From assembly GCA_036389675.1 (NCBI GenBank), contig DASVWI010000037.1:124001-188000 (forward strand): a DNA stretch of 64,000 bases. Reading direction: 5' to 3'. This DNA comes from DASQYE01 sp036389675 (GTDB taxonomy: Bacteria; Acidobacteriota; Blastocatellia; Pyrinomonadales; Pyrinomonadaceae). This document shows positions 1 to 8,685 of the stretch, piece after piece; the stretch's first letter is position 1, and every line of letters begins with the position of its first letter. The notes under the pieces were generated by a model, which ran no database searches, had not been told where the DNA came from, and saw only the letters and a list, made by a program, of their open reading frames with translations. The translations under genes were made by a program, and so were the position numbers.

Positions 1-2666
1 AATCCCCAGTTACGCAGATTGTTGCTGTCGAGCGAAAGGATCAAAGCATTGTAGTCAGACTTCCCGTTGTTACCACGCGTGTTGAGCGGGTAGAACTGGT
101 TGTTAAGTCTGGAGAAGGGGTCGGCGTCGCCGAAGTAGACGGCACCGGCACCACGACGGTTCGAGTTGGTCAGATCGTAGAGGCTGCGGCCCGCCGAGCC
201 TGTGTATTCGGCGGAAGCAACCGTGCCCGGCACGATCTCGCGCTCGAAGGCAGCGCTCCAGAAGTGCGCGTAAGCGTTACGGATGTTCTCGTTGACGTGA
301 CGCGCATTGAAGATGCCCGGCAGCGTCGCCGTTCCGGACGAACCCGACAGCGGCCCGAGGTTGCTGGGCGTGATCGGAATGGTCGGGAAACCGGGAGTGC
401 CGGCGTCAACTGTGACCACCGCGTAGTTCGGTGCATTCTGGATGATGTTGAAGGTCACGTTTCCGAAGTTGCGTTCGTAAGCGACGCCGTAACCACCGCG
501 GACGCTCGTCTTGCCATCACCGAACACGTCCCATGCGAATCCGAGACGCGGGGCGAAGTTGTTCAAGTCCTTGCGCCACAGTGCTCCAACCGGGCTCTCC
601 GGCGCGCGGAAGATTCTTCCGTTGCGGATACGCTCCTGAATGGTCGCACCCGGGCCGTAGTAGAAGTTAGAGTCGAGGTTCGGGTCCTTGTTCTTCTGGA
701 CGCCGTAGAACTCATAGCGCAGACCGAGGTTGAGGGTCACACGCGGATGAATACGCCAGGCATCGTTGAAGTACATGGCCCACTCGTGATAGCGATTGTA
801 ACGAGTGAAGGAAGGCGACGAGACGGGCAGTTTGACGGTCGAGCCGGGGAAGAAATTGCCCTGCGGATCAACAGCCACCTGCAAACGCGCGACGTTGCCA
901 GCGACAAAGTTGTTCAGCGCGAGCCTGGTGGTCGTCGTGTGCAGCGTCTGCACAGCGTTCTGGTAAGCGCCGAAAGTGCGGTTGTCCTGCATGTACACGT
1001 AAGTGCCACCGAAGCGGAACTGGTGGTTGCCACGAACGTAGTTCATGTCCTGGTAAAACTGTCCGACGTTCTGCGGGCCGCCGAACGGGATGGCGCTGCC
1101 GGGATTGAACGGCAGGTAGCCGGGAAGGGCGACCAGCGAACCGAAGAGGCTCGTCTGTGCGCTACGCAGATAGAGAGTCGGCTGCACGGGAGCTTCGCCG
1201 AGAGGCTGAACGTTGGTCAGACGGTTGAAGACCAGCTTGGTCTGCGAAACGAAATTCGACGAAAAAGAATGCGTGAAGTTAAGCAGCGCATTCTGGTTGA
1301 AGGCGAGCGCTCCCGTGTTAAAGCCCTTGTACGGGCTGGAGGCGTTCGACCCTTCGAGGAAATTCTGGCTCTCCAACGCATACCGACCGTAAATCTGCGT
1401 CTTCTCGCTCATGTTGTAGTCAACGCGAATGACGGTCTGGTAGGTGTTCTGCGGCGTGCCCGCACCGGCATTGGACGGAACCGTGTACTTCACTTCACCG
1501 AAGGCCGGTGTGTTATCAGGCAAGGTAAAGAAAGCGCCGGTGAAGAAGTTCGCGTTGGTGCAGGGGTTGCCGCACAGGTTCGTCCTCACATCAGCGACGG
1601 TGAATACTTTCCCGTTGATCGGGAAGGCCAGCGCCTGACCGGCGAAGAAGGACTGCGTCGAAGCAGCAGAGGCTGCCAGCAACTGCTGGGTCGGAACCAG
1701 ATTGGTCGTGTTAGCTGAGCTGCGAACGCGCGTCCACTCAGTGCTGTTGAAGAAGAACAGCTTGTTCTTCAGGATCGGGCCGCCAATCGAGTAGCCGAAC
1801 TGGTTACGAACGAACTGGCTGCGCGGTTGACTTCTGGCGTTACTTTCAAAATCATTCGAGGCGAGACGCGACACGCGGTTGAATTCATAGAGCGTGCCGT
1901 GAAACTCGTTCGTGCCGGGACGCGTCGTCACGTTGACGATGCCGCCCGAAGCGCGACCGTACTCAGCCGAGAAGTTGCTCGTGATGACGCGAAACTCCTG
2001 AACCGAATCCAGAGGCACGCTCTGGCCGACGGTTGCGCTGAAGTTGTCAACGTTCTCACCGCCGTCGAGCAGGATGTTCGTGCTCGCCGAGCGCTGACCG
2101 TTGAGGGAGAAACCCGTTCCGCGTGCAGACCCCTCGGAGTCTGAGATCGCGTTGCCGGAGAGCTGAACCAGCGAGTAGGGGTTACGTGTGAGGGTCGGCA
2201 ACTCGCGAAGCTGCGTTCCCGTGACCACGTCCGACAACTCCTGATTTGTCGTGTTGACCTCAGCCCCGCCGCCGGTCGTGACGTTGACGGTCGCGCCGAC
2301 GCCTGCCAGACCGAGCTGAACGTCAGCCGTGTGCTTACCACCGGTCGAGACTTCGACGCGCTGGGTGGTCGGAGCAAAGCTGCCGCTTTCCACAGTCACA
2401 TCGTACGTGCCGGGCTGTAGGTTAGTGATGGTGTAGACACCTTCCGAGCTAACCGTCGCAGAGCGCGTCGCCCCTGTATTCACTGACTTTACAGTGACGG
2501 TTGCGCCGGGGACGATAGCGCCGGTCGGGTCTGTCACCGTTCCTGTAATCTGGCCGGTCTCAGTCTGGCCGAAGGTCAGGGCTGAAAACAGGGCCAGTAC
2601 AAACAAGGCTGAGACGGCTCTTAAAAAGCCGCGTCCAGCCAAGCGTTGTATTGAAGAGATTTTCAT
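1..2666 (-). CDS. TonB-dependent receptor, carboxypeptidase-regulatory-like (Oar type), 3' end outside window
   Basis: Outer-membrane receptor, probably for import of a large substrate such as a glycan or chelate (family knowledge; substrate unknown). About 888 codons are visible and the frame is still open at base 1, so the C-terminal barrel is missing. The start ATG at 2666 has an AGAAAGGA ribosome site upstream and opens a signal peptide (MKISSIQRL, then a hydrophobic run ending FGQ). Residues about 35-115 form a carboxypeptidase-regulatory-like beta sandwich (TGTVTDPTGAIVPGATV). A TonB plug follows (NILLDGGENVDNF, SVQEFRV, EYGRASGGIVNVTT), then a barrel rich in aromatic and Asn residues. 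It is divergent from a paralogue at 3369. Antisense frames across it are open because of codon bias and are not genes. Confidence 0.93.
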   Translation of the reverse strand, partial: MKISSIQRLAGRGFLRAVSALFVLALFSALTFGQTETGQITGTVTDPTGAIVPGATVTVKSVNTGATRSATVSSEGVYTITNLQPGTYDVTVESGSFAPTTQRVEVSTGGKHTADVQLGLAGVGATVNVTTGGGAEVNTTNQELSDVVTGTQLRELPTLTRNPYSLVQLSGNAISDSEGSARGTGFSLNGQRSASTNILLDGGENVDNFSATVGQSVPLDSVQEFRVITSNFSAEYGRASGGIVNVTTRPGTNEFHGTLYEFNRVSRLASNDFESNARSQPRSQFVRNQFGYSIGGPILKNKLFFFNSTEWTRVRSSANTTNLVPTQQLLAASAASTQSFFAGQALAFPINGKVFTVADVRTNLCGNPCTNANFFTGAFFTLPDNTPAFGEVKYTVPSNAGAGTPQNTYQTVIRVDYNMSEKTQIYGRYALESQNFLEGSNASSPYKGFNTGALAFNQNALLNFTHSFSSNFVSQTKLVFNRLTNVQPLGEAPVQPTLYLRSAQTSLFGSLVALPGYLPFNPGSAIPFGGPQNVGQFYQDMNYVRGNHQFRFGGTYVYMQDNRTFGAYQNAVQTLHTTTTRLALNNFVAGNVARLQVAVDPQGNFFPGSTVKLPVSSPSFTRYNRYHEWAMYFNDAWRIHPRVTLNLGLRYEFYGVQKNKDPNLDSNFYYGPGATIQERIRNGRIFRAPESPVGALWRKDLNNFAPRLGFAWDVFGDGKTSVRGGYGVAYERNFGNVTFNIIQNAPNYAVVTVDAGTPGFPTIPITPSNLGPLSGSSGTATLPGIFNARHVNENIRNAYAHFWSAAFEREIVPGTVASAEYTGSAGRSLYDLTNSNRRGAGAVYFGDADPFSRLNNQFYPLNTRGNNGKSDYNALILSLDSNNLRNWG

Positions 2667-2970
2667 GCTGGCGAATCCTTTCTGTTGTCCTTACATTACT
2701 AATGAGGAAGAACGACTAATTGGCCCCATAGTCTGGTTGGGAACTCGTCCGTCGTAATAATCTGATGGGGCTTACTTTCTCTTACAAACATCGAAGAAAT
2801 TGCTTAAGTCTCTTACCTGCGCCTACGATTTAGCAACTCTTATACCATTTCCGGCAATATACATAATCTCTGCCTTTTCAAGCATTTAACTATAAACCGC
2901 GGGTGCTTTCGGGCCTTTTAAAATCCAAAAAAATGGTAACTAATCCATAAATCTAGGAAGTTCAGTTACG

Positions 2971-3120
2971 CCGCAGCCGCGCACTATGGCGTGGCCGTGA
3001 GCGATCAGGGAGAGCCTTGGCCCAGAGAGAGGGCACGCCGCGTCCCCTGGCCTCCATCGGGCCTGCTCGTCTCCGGCGGCTACGGGCTCTACTCTTTTAA
3101 GGAGAGGGGCTGCCGCCTGT
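2971..3120. other. GC-rich, hairpin-rich island between divergent receptor genes
   Basis: The 700-bp gap between the two receptors (2667-3368) is mostly AT-rich, as expected for divergent promoters, but about 2971-3120 is abruptly GC-rich. It can fold into several hairpins: gccgcgc (2976-2982) with gcgtggc (2989-2995, one G-U pair), a bulged stem gggcacg / cgtccc near 3030-3046, and ggcggc (3075-3080) with gccgcc (3112-3117). No convincing protein reads through it on either strand, and no known riboswitch signature could be matched. It may be a structured leader of either receptor mRNA, a small RNA, or a decayed gene fragment. I see no other feature in the gap. Confidence 0.35.
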
Positions 3121-3368
3121 GAGAAGCTATACAGAAACCCTCCTGGCTGAGGCCCGGGATTATCCAAAAATCGAAACGGAATTCAGTGTTTTGGATTCTC
3201 TTTGCCACTTTGGCTTTCATATCCCATGTGGATATATGGTTTTAGCAAAGATTTTTAGCCATTGCGGCCCGGGCGGGAATTATGGAATATCAGTTGCCTG
3301 AAATTTGTCGTTATTCCTTATCAGCTCTTCTGCATCTGCATTTTCTCTATAAAATTTAGGAGGCAGTA

Positions 3369-6300
3369 ATGAAAGGCCACTACAGAATTCTCATCCACCT
3401 TACAGTAGTTTTAGCGTTAAGTATGCTGTTGGCCGGCGGCGCGCTGGCGCAGCAGACGACGGGCGATATCACGGGCCGCGTGACAGACGCGCTCGGAAAC
3501 ATCGTGCCCAACGCGACCGTCTCGGCGCACAACGTCGGCACGGGTCTGACCCGCACGGCGACGACGGACGAAGCCGGCGAGTTCACCCTCACACAGTTGC
3601 CCGCAGGACGCTACGATGTGACGGTAGAGGCGGCGAGTTTCAGCAAAGCCCTGCTCAAGGAGTTGGAGCTGAACGTCGGCGCTACGCAGTCGCTCAAGAT
3701 CGAGCTTAAGCCCGGAGAGATATCCGAAACCGTCGAGGTGGCTTCCGATATCGCGACGGTCGAGACCACGACCTCCGAGCTCGGCAGAAACATCACCCCG
3801 GCGGAAGTTCAAAATCTGCCGCTGATCAATCGCACCTTCGCCAACCTCTCCATCATCGCGCCCGAAGCCCGCCCCGTCGGCAGCTTCGACCCGACCAAAA
3901 CACGCGTCGGCAACATAGCCTTCAGCGGCGGCGATGGTCGGCAGGTGGACGTTAACGTTGACGGCGGCAATAATAAGGACAACGTCGTCGGCTCACTGCT
4001 ACAGAATTTCGCCTACGAGTCGATTCAGGAGTTTCAGGTCTTGCAGCATCGCTGGACGGCTGAGAGCGGGCGCTCCGTGGGCGGCGTCGTCAACGTCGTG
4101 ACCAAGTCGGGCAGCAATGATTTTCACGGCTCAGCCTTCTACAACTTCCGCAACCAGTCTTTGCGCGCTCGCGACTTCTTTGAAAAAGAGAGCAATAGCG
4201 AGAAGCCGGATTTCAGCCGTCAGGAGTTTGGCGGCTCATTCGGCGGACGCATCATCAGGGATAAGCTCTTCTTCTTCGGAGCCATCGAGCGCTTCCGCGA
4301 GCGGCAGAACCTTCTGGTTCAGGATCAGCAGCTCGTGCAGATCGCGGCGATCCCCGGCGTGACGGCATCGCAGATCATCCCGACCCCCTACAACGACACG
4401 CTCCTGAGCATTAAGATCGACAACCAGATCAGCGATAAGCAGTCGATGTTCTATCGCTACTCGTACCAGAAGAACGATTCGCCGAACGACCAGTTCGACA
4501 TCACTTTGCCAGCCGACCTGCTCGGCGGCAACACCAACAACAACCAGCTTCACAGTTTCGTCATCAACCACTCTTACACGCTGAGCCCGACGAAGCTCAA
4601 CCAGTTTTCGTTCCAGTTTCAGGATTTCAAGAACTCCATCCTCGGCGTGACCAACGAGCCGAACCTGCTCTTCCCGTCCGTGCAGTCGGGGGCAAATGCG
4701 AACGTGCCGCAGGTGACGACCGAGCGCAAGTGGCAGTTTCGCGACGACTTCTCCGTGCTCGCAGGCGATCACGGCCTGAAGTTCGGCGTCAACTACATCA
4801 GGACGCGTCTGGGCGGCAACTTCTTCTTCGGCGCAAACGGTTATCAGATCACCTTCTTCGATGACCCGCTCACCATCAAGAATAATCTGAATGGCCGTTA
4901 TCCGAACGGATTCGCTACCCCGGGCGCGGTCGCGCAGATAGACTTCAGCGCGGGCGACGGCGACACCAGCCAGCCCACTATTCATCAACTGGCCTTCTAT
5001 GCTCAGGACGACTGGAAAGTCACGCCGCGCCTGACCCTGAACCTCGGCCTGCGCTGGGATGCCAACATCAACATTCTGATCGATCAAACACAGAACCGCA
5101 CGATGCGGATTCTGAGCCAGCTCAATGAAGCGCGCGCACGCGCCCTCACCACGGATGATTTGTCGCGCACGACTCCGAGCTACAGGGAATTCCAGCCACG
5201 CGTCGGGTTCGCTTATGATCTGAAGGGTGATGGCCGGACGGTGATTCGTGGAGGCTACGGTATCTTCTACGATCAGGTCTTTTCAAATCTGACCGTCTTC
5301 TCGCTGCAACAAACGCACCCGCTCATCTATCAAACGCTGCTCTCGCTGGTGAACAGCGATGTCGGCGTCGGGCAGCTTGCCACGTTCCGCTTCGGCGTTG
5401 ACCCGCTCCCGGCTGCCGTGGGAGCAACCGGCACTGATCTCGAAGTCGGCGCTTTCGGTCGTATCAATGACCCGCGCATGCGTGACCCCTACGTCCAGAA
5501 GTTCTCGCTCGGGTTCGAGACGCAACTGGGCACGCAGTACATTCTTTCCAGCGACTACGTGCATACGCTCGGCCTGCACGAACCGCGCGTGCTCAACATC
5601 AATCCGCGAATCAGTGAAATCTGCAATCCGGATTTTCCGGGCTCAACACCTGCGTCGCCGCGTTGCGTGCGCGGTGCGACCACGCGTTATTTCGATCAGG
5701 CGTTTGTGGCGGCGGGCCTCGGCGCAGGTCGGCTTGAGCAGATCAACATGTTCACCTCGACCAATCGTTCAGTGTTTGACAGTTGGACGACGACGCTTCG
5801 CAGGCGCACTCGCCGCACGCTCTTCTCGGCCAGCTACGTCCTTTCGAGCGCGCGTTCATGGGGCGGACTGCCGACGGCCTCTTACAGCGGCAACGGCGCG
5901 GCGGTCACACCTGAGATTCAGTTCCGTCCGAACGAGTTTGGCCCGTCGCGCATTGACGAGCGCCATCGCATAGTTGCCAGCGGCGTCTTCGATCTACCGC
6001 ACGGCTTCCAGCTCGCGCCCATCGTTCAATTTGCCACCGCTCGCCCCTTCTCGCTCAATTCCGGTTTGGATATTGACGGCGACGGTCGCGGCGGCCCGCC
6101 ACAGGGCGTCGATCGTATCTGCGTCGGCGTAGACCCGGCGGCGGTCTTTGCAGCGCGCGGGAATTCGGGGACACTCAGGACGCTGAATCCGCTGGGCTGC
6201 CAGCAGATTGATGTGAACACCGAGCGCGAAGGCTTCATCACGGATGCCGCGGGCAACATCATAGGGCGGCGCAGCGGTCGCTACTTCAACGTCGACCTGC

Positions 6301-6527
6301 GCTTGCAGAAGACCTTCACCATCGCGGAGAAGTACAACCTCCGTGCTTATATGAACTTCTTCAACCTGTTCAATACGAAGAACCTCTCGTTCGGTGATCG
6401 CCTCGGCCACACTTACGCCACCTCGGCTGGAAACTTCCTGCAACCGGCTTCTCTCTACGGGCCGGGCTTTGGGCCGCCGGTTGGCATTCCTTTCACGCTT
6501 CAGCTCGGCGCGCGCTTCGACTTCTAA
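3369..6527 (+). CDS. TonB-dependent receptor, carboxypeptidase-regulatory-like (Oar type)
   Basis: Complete 1052-residue outer-membrane receptor. The start has a strong AGGAGG site 6 nt upstream and a signal peptide (hydrophobic core LTVVLALSMLLAGGALAQ, residues about 11-28). Residues 30-117 are a carboxypeptidase-regulatory-like domain (DITGRVTDALGNIVPNATV). The plug lies at about 120-250 (VDVNVDGGNNKDNVVG, ESIQEFQVLQHRWTAESGR, VVNVVTKSGSNDFHGS). The rest is a 22-strand-type barrel ending in LQLGARFDF, with the terminal Phe typical of outer-membrane beta-barrels. It is a paralogue of the gene on the other side of the divergent gap. A strong terminator follows immediately, so it is probably monocistronic. 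Substrate unknown; these receptors are often highly expanded in Acidobacteriota and commonly linked to carbohydrate uptake. Confidence 0.95.
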   Translation: MKGHYRILIHLTVVLALSMLLAGGALAQQTTGDITGRVTDALGNIVPNATVSAHNVGTGLTRTATTDEAGEFTLTQLPAGRYDVTVEAASFSKALLKELELNVGATQSLKIELKPGEISETVEVASDIATVETTTSELGRNITPAEVQNLPLINRTFANLSIIAPEARPVGSFDPTKTRVGNIAFSGGDGRQVDVNVDGGNNKDNVVGSLLQNFAYESIQEFQVLQHRWTAESGRSVGGVVNVVTKSGSNDFHGSAFYNFRNQSLRARDFFEKESNSEKPDFSRQEFGGSFGGRIIRDKLFFFGAIERFRERQNLLVQDQQLVQIAAIPGVTASQIIPTPYNDTLLSIKIDNQISDKQSMFYRYSYQKNDSPNDQFDITLPADLLGGNTNNNQLHSFVINHSYTLSPTKLNQFSFQFQDFKNSILGVTNEPNLLFPSVQSGANANVPQVTTERKWQFRDDFSVLAGDHGLKFGVNYIRTRLGGNFFFGANGYQITFFDDPLTIKNNLNGRYPNGFATPGAVAQIDFSAGDGDTSQPTIHQLAFYAQDDWKVTPRLTLNLGLRWDANINILIDQTQNRTMRILSQLNEARARALTTDDLSRTTPSYREFQPRVGFAYDLKGDGRTVIRGGYGIFYDQVFSNLTVFSLQQTHPLIYQTLLSLVNSDVGVGQLATFRFGVDPLPAAVGATGTDLEVGAFGRINDPRMRDPYVQKFSLGFETQLGTQYILSSDYVHTLGLHEPRVLNINPRISEICNPDFPGSTPASPRCVRGATTRYFDQAFVAAGLGAGRLEQINMFTSTNRSVFDSWTTTLRRRTRRTLFSASYVLSSARSWGGLPTASYSGNGAAVTPEIQFRPNEFGPSRIDERHRIVASGVFDLPHGFQLAPIVQFATARPFSLNSGLDIDGDGRGGPPQGVDRICVGVDPAAVFAARGNSGTLRTLNPLGCQQIDVNTEREGFITDAAGNIIGRRSGRYFNVDLRLQKTFTIAEKYNLRAYMNFFNLFNTKNLSFGDRLGHTYATSAGNFLQPASLYGPGFGPPVGIPFTLQLGARFDF

Positions 6528-6565
6528 AGTCAACGCGGGTCGCGCAGGGCACAGAGAGCCTCAAG

Positions 6566-6602
6566 CGGGCGCTCGGACTTCGGTTCGAGCGCCCGTTTTT
6601 TT
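6566..6602 (+). terminator. Rho-independent terminator with UUCG tetraloop
   Basis: A perfect 10-bp stem, cgggcgctcg (6566-6575) with cgagcgcccg (6586-6595), is extended by G-U, A-U and C-G pairs and closed by a c(UUCG)g tetraloop. Seven T residues follow at 6596-6602. It ends the receptor transcript just before the HD-domain gene. Confidence 0.93.
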
Positions 6603-6605
6603 CTG

Positions 6606-7991
6606 ATGGATGATAGAATGTCGCCCGACTGGCAGGAACACCCGACAGATAAAGGTTGGCGAGCGCGCTTGTCCGAACGCATCTACCGCGATCCGGTTCA
6701 CAATATTATTCGTCTTCGCACGGACACGGACGAAGGCGACCTGATGGTGCGTCTCATCGACGCGCGCGAATTCCAGCGCCTGCGCCGTATCAAGCAGCTG
6801 GGCCTCGCGCTCTACACCTATCAGGGCGCGGAGCATTCGCGCTTCACGCACTCTCTGGGCGTGCTTCACCTGATGACCAGAGTGCTTGACCGCCTCGGCG
6901 AGAGTTTCCTTATCTCGACGGAAGATCGAGCGGCGGCGCGTGCGGCGGCTCTCCTGCACGACATAGGCCACGGCTCTTTCTCGCACGTCATGGAGAAGGT
7001 CTTGAGCTATCACCACGAAGCGTGGACGGTGCGCGCAGTCCTCAGCGAAGAGACAGAGATCGGGCAGGTCTTGCGCTCCTACTCCGAAGAGTTGCCCGCC
7101 CGCGTCGCCTCCATCATCGAGGGGACGTTTCAGCCCGCGGCGTTGGCCCAGCTCGTCTCTTCGCAGCTGGACGTTGACCGCATGGACTATCTACTGCGCG
7201 ACTCTCTGATGACGGGCGCGAAGTACGGCATCTACGATCTGGAATGGATCATCAACGCGCTTCAGGTGGATGAGGGCGGCGAGCGTATTTACGTCGCGGC
7301 GCGCGGGCTCTACGCGGTCGAGGAATATTTGCAGGCGCGCTACTACATGTTCCGTCAGGTCTATTTCCATCGCACGCTCAGAAGCGCCGAGGCCGTGCTG
7401 CGCTCTGCCCTGCGCCGCGCGCTTGAGCTTCTGGAAGCGGGCGTTGAGGTCTGGTGCGCGCCCGGCACGGCCTTCGAGAAGGTCTTGCGTCGCCTTCCGC
7501 TCTCGCTCGAAGAGCATCTGGAGATGGACGACTCCGACGTGATCTTTCACATCAAGCAGTGGCAGCGCTCCGCCGACACGGTGCTGAGCGACCTCAGCAG
7601 CCGCTTCATCGGTCGCCGTCTCTTCAAAGCGATTGATCTGGACATGCCCGAGCCGGAGCGCCAGACCTTCCTCGCGGCTGCGCGGCGGGCGGTCGAGGGC
7701 GCGGGCTTCGCTTCCGAATACTATTTCATCGAAGACCACGCCGGCGACATTCCCTACTACAACTACTACACGGCGGAGGGCGCGGCTGAGCCCAAGGCGC
7801 GCATCTACGTCGAGGACGGCTACGCGCACCCGCGCATACGCGAGATCAGCGAAGTGAGCGATGCCGTGCGCGGCCTGCAACGCGGCTACCAGCTCCATCG
7901 CATCTGCTTCCCGCCCGAGGTCAAAGCGGAAGTCTACGCCCTCTATCACAGCACCTCACCGTCTCAGGCAATCGCTCGCAGCGGAGATTAA
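6606..7991 (+). CDS. HD-domain phosphohydrolase, SAMHD1/dNTPase-like
   Basis: A 461-residue HD-superfamily metal-dependent phosphohydrolase. The metal ligands are visible: His in EHSRFTHSLGV (about residue 77), the HD pair in LLHDIGHGSFSH (118-119) and an Asp in LDVDRMDYLLRD (about 189-194). The opening RIYRDPVHNIIRL and the LDVDRMDY block are typical of the SAMHD1/YwfO-like group, which hydrolyses dNTPs or related nucleotides. The exact substrate is not predictable from sequence. An alternative start is Met5 at 6618. The gene begins a few bases after the terminator of the receptor gene and is followed 6 bp later by the AhpD-like gene, so the two are probably co-transcribed. Confidence 0.9.
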   Translation: MDDRMSPDWQEHPTDKGWRARLSERIYRDPVHNIIRLRTDTDEGDLMVRLIDAREFQRLRRIKQLGLALYTYQGAEHSRFTHSLGVLHLMTRVLDRLGESFLISTEDRAAARAAALLHDIGHGSFSHVMEKVLSYHHEAWTVRAVLSEETEIGQVLRSYSEELPARVASIIEGTFQPAALAQLVSSQLDVDRMDYLLRDSLMTGAKYGIYDLEWIINALQVDEGGERIYVAARGLYAVEEYLQARYYMFRQVYFHRTLRSAEAVLRSALRRALELLEAGVEVWCAPGTAFEKVLRRLPLSLEEHLEMDDSDVIFHIKQWQRSADTVLSDLSSRFIGRRLFKAIDLDMPEPERQTFLAAARRAVEGAGFASEYYFIEDHAGDIPYYNYYTAEGAAEPKARIYVEDGYAHPRIREISEVSDAVRGLQRGYQLHRICFPPEVKAEVYALYHSTSPSQAIARSGD

Positions 7992-7997
7992 AGACTC

Positions 7998-8558
7998 ATG
8001 GCACGCATTGACGACGTAGACCCCGACCGCGTTGATAAATACACCCGGCAGGTCTTGGAGGCACAGGCGAAGCGTTGGGGCGCGCCGCTCTTAAACCATC
8101 TGGTCTACGCGCGGCGTCCGACAATCTTTCGCGCCGTGCGCGGCATGTGGGCTGGGATTGAGGCGTCCGGCCTGATCGAAGGCCGGCTTCAGGCGCTCCT
8201 TAATCGTCGCGTCGCGTCCCTGAACGGCTGCGAGTTTTGACAGGACATCAACGCTGCCGTGGGCAGCGAGCTGGGCCTCACGGACGAGAAGATCGAAGCG
8301 CTGGCCGAATACGGCGCGAGCCCGCTCTACACCGAAGAGGAGCGCACGGCGCTCGAATACGCCGACGCCATGACGATCACCGGGCGCGAGGTTACAGACG
8401 AGTTGTTTGAGAGACTACGCCGCCACTTCAGCGATGATGCGCTGATCGAGCTGACGGAGATCATCGCCTGGGAGAACGCTTCCAGCAAGTTCAATCGCGC
8501 GCTCGGTATCCCTTCACAAAAACTCTGGAAGCGCGAGGGGGCACAGGCCGGCGGTTAA
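7998..8558 (+). CDS. AhpD/carboxymuconolactone decarboxylase-like protein with in-frame UGA (candidate selenoprotein, CxxU)
   Basis: The frame from ATG 7998 to TAA 8558 is 187 codons with one interruption, TGA at 8238-8240 (codon 81). Translated through, it is one continuous AhpD/CMD-fold protein. The UGA falls in NGCEF-UGA-QDINAAVG, exactly where family members carry the second cysteine of the CxxC redox motif, giving Cys78-Glu-Phe-Sec81. The downstream half (ALEYADAMTITGREV, then ELTEIIAWENASSKFNRALGIP) is intact and in the same frame, with no sign of decay. A 7-bp hairpin with a GUG loop lies just 3' of the UGA. CMD-fold proteins act as peroxidase/disulfide reductants. Alternatives are a sequencing error (TGC or TGT to TGA) or a recent nonsense mutation. 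No sel genes occur in this window. Automated calling would split it at 8240 and 8259. Confidence 0.8.
8252..8268 (+). promoter_or_regulatory. Candidate bacterial SECIS hairpin
   Basis: Seven perfect base pairs, cgctgcc (8252-8258) with ggcagcg (8262-8268), enclose a GUG loop (8259-8261) whose first base is 18 nt after the UGA at 8238-8240. Published models of bacterial SECIS elements require a short stem-loop inside the coding region, with a small apical loop carrying G in its first two positions and lying roughly 16-37 nt after the UGA. This hairpin meets those rules. SelB binding itself is inferred. Confidence 0.65.
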
Positions 8559-8685
8559 TCTCTTTGCATTGTCAGACGGGCCTGCGCGGTAGTATAAGTT
8601 CATTATCATAATTTTTTTAGGATGCGCGCTGTGCCGCTCATCTCTGCATCTCCGGCATAACCAAAAATCCCAAAGGCATTACGAG

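Noticed and set aside
264..1718. Long plus-strand open frame (484 codons) at the left end
   Set aside because: It is antisense to the TonB-dependent receptor, whose minus-strand translation has a signal peptide, plug and barrel motifs; high-GC codon bias opens the opposite strand.
3060..3180. Cobalamin riboswitch (stretches resembling CCGCC-TGTGA and AGCCAGGA)
   Set aside because: The two resemblances are on opposite strands and in the wrong order, and the GGTG-containing core is missing.
8259..8558. Separate downstream gene starting at GTG 8259
   Set aside because: The same frame continues upstream through one TGA, and the GTG is the loop of the candidate SECIS hairpin; there is no ribosome site. 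One gene with recoded UGA explains it better.
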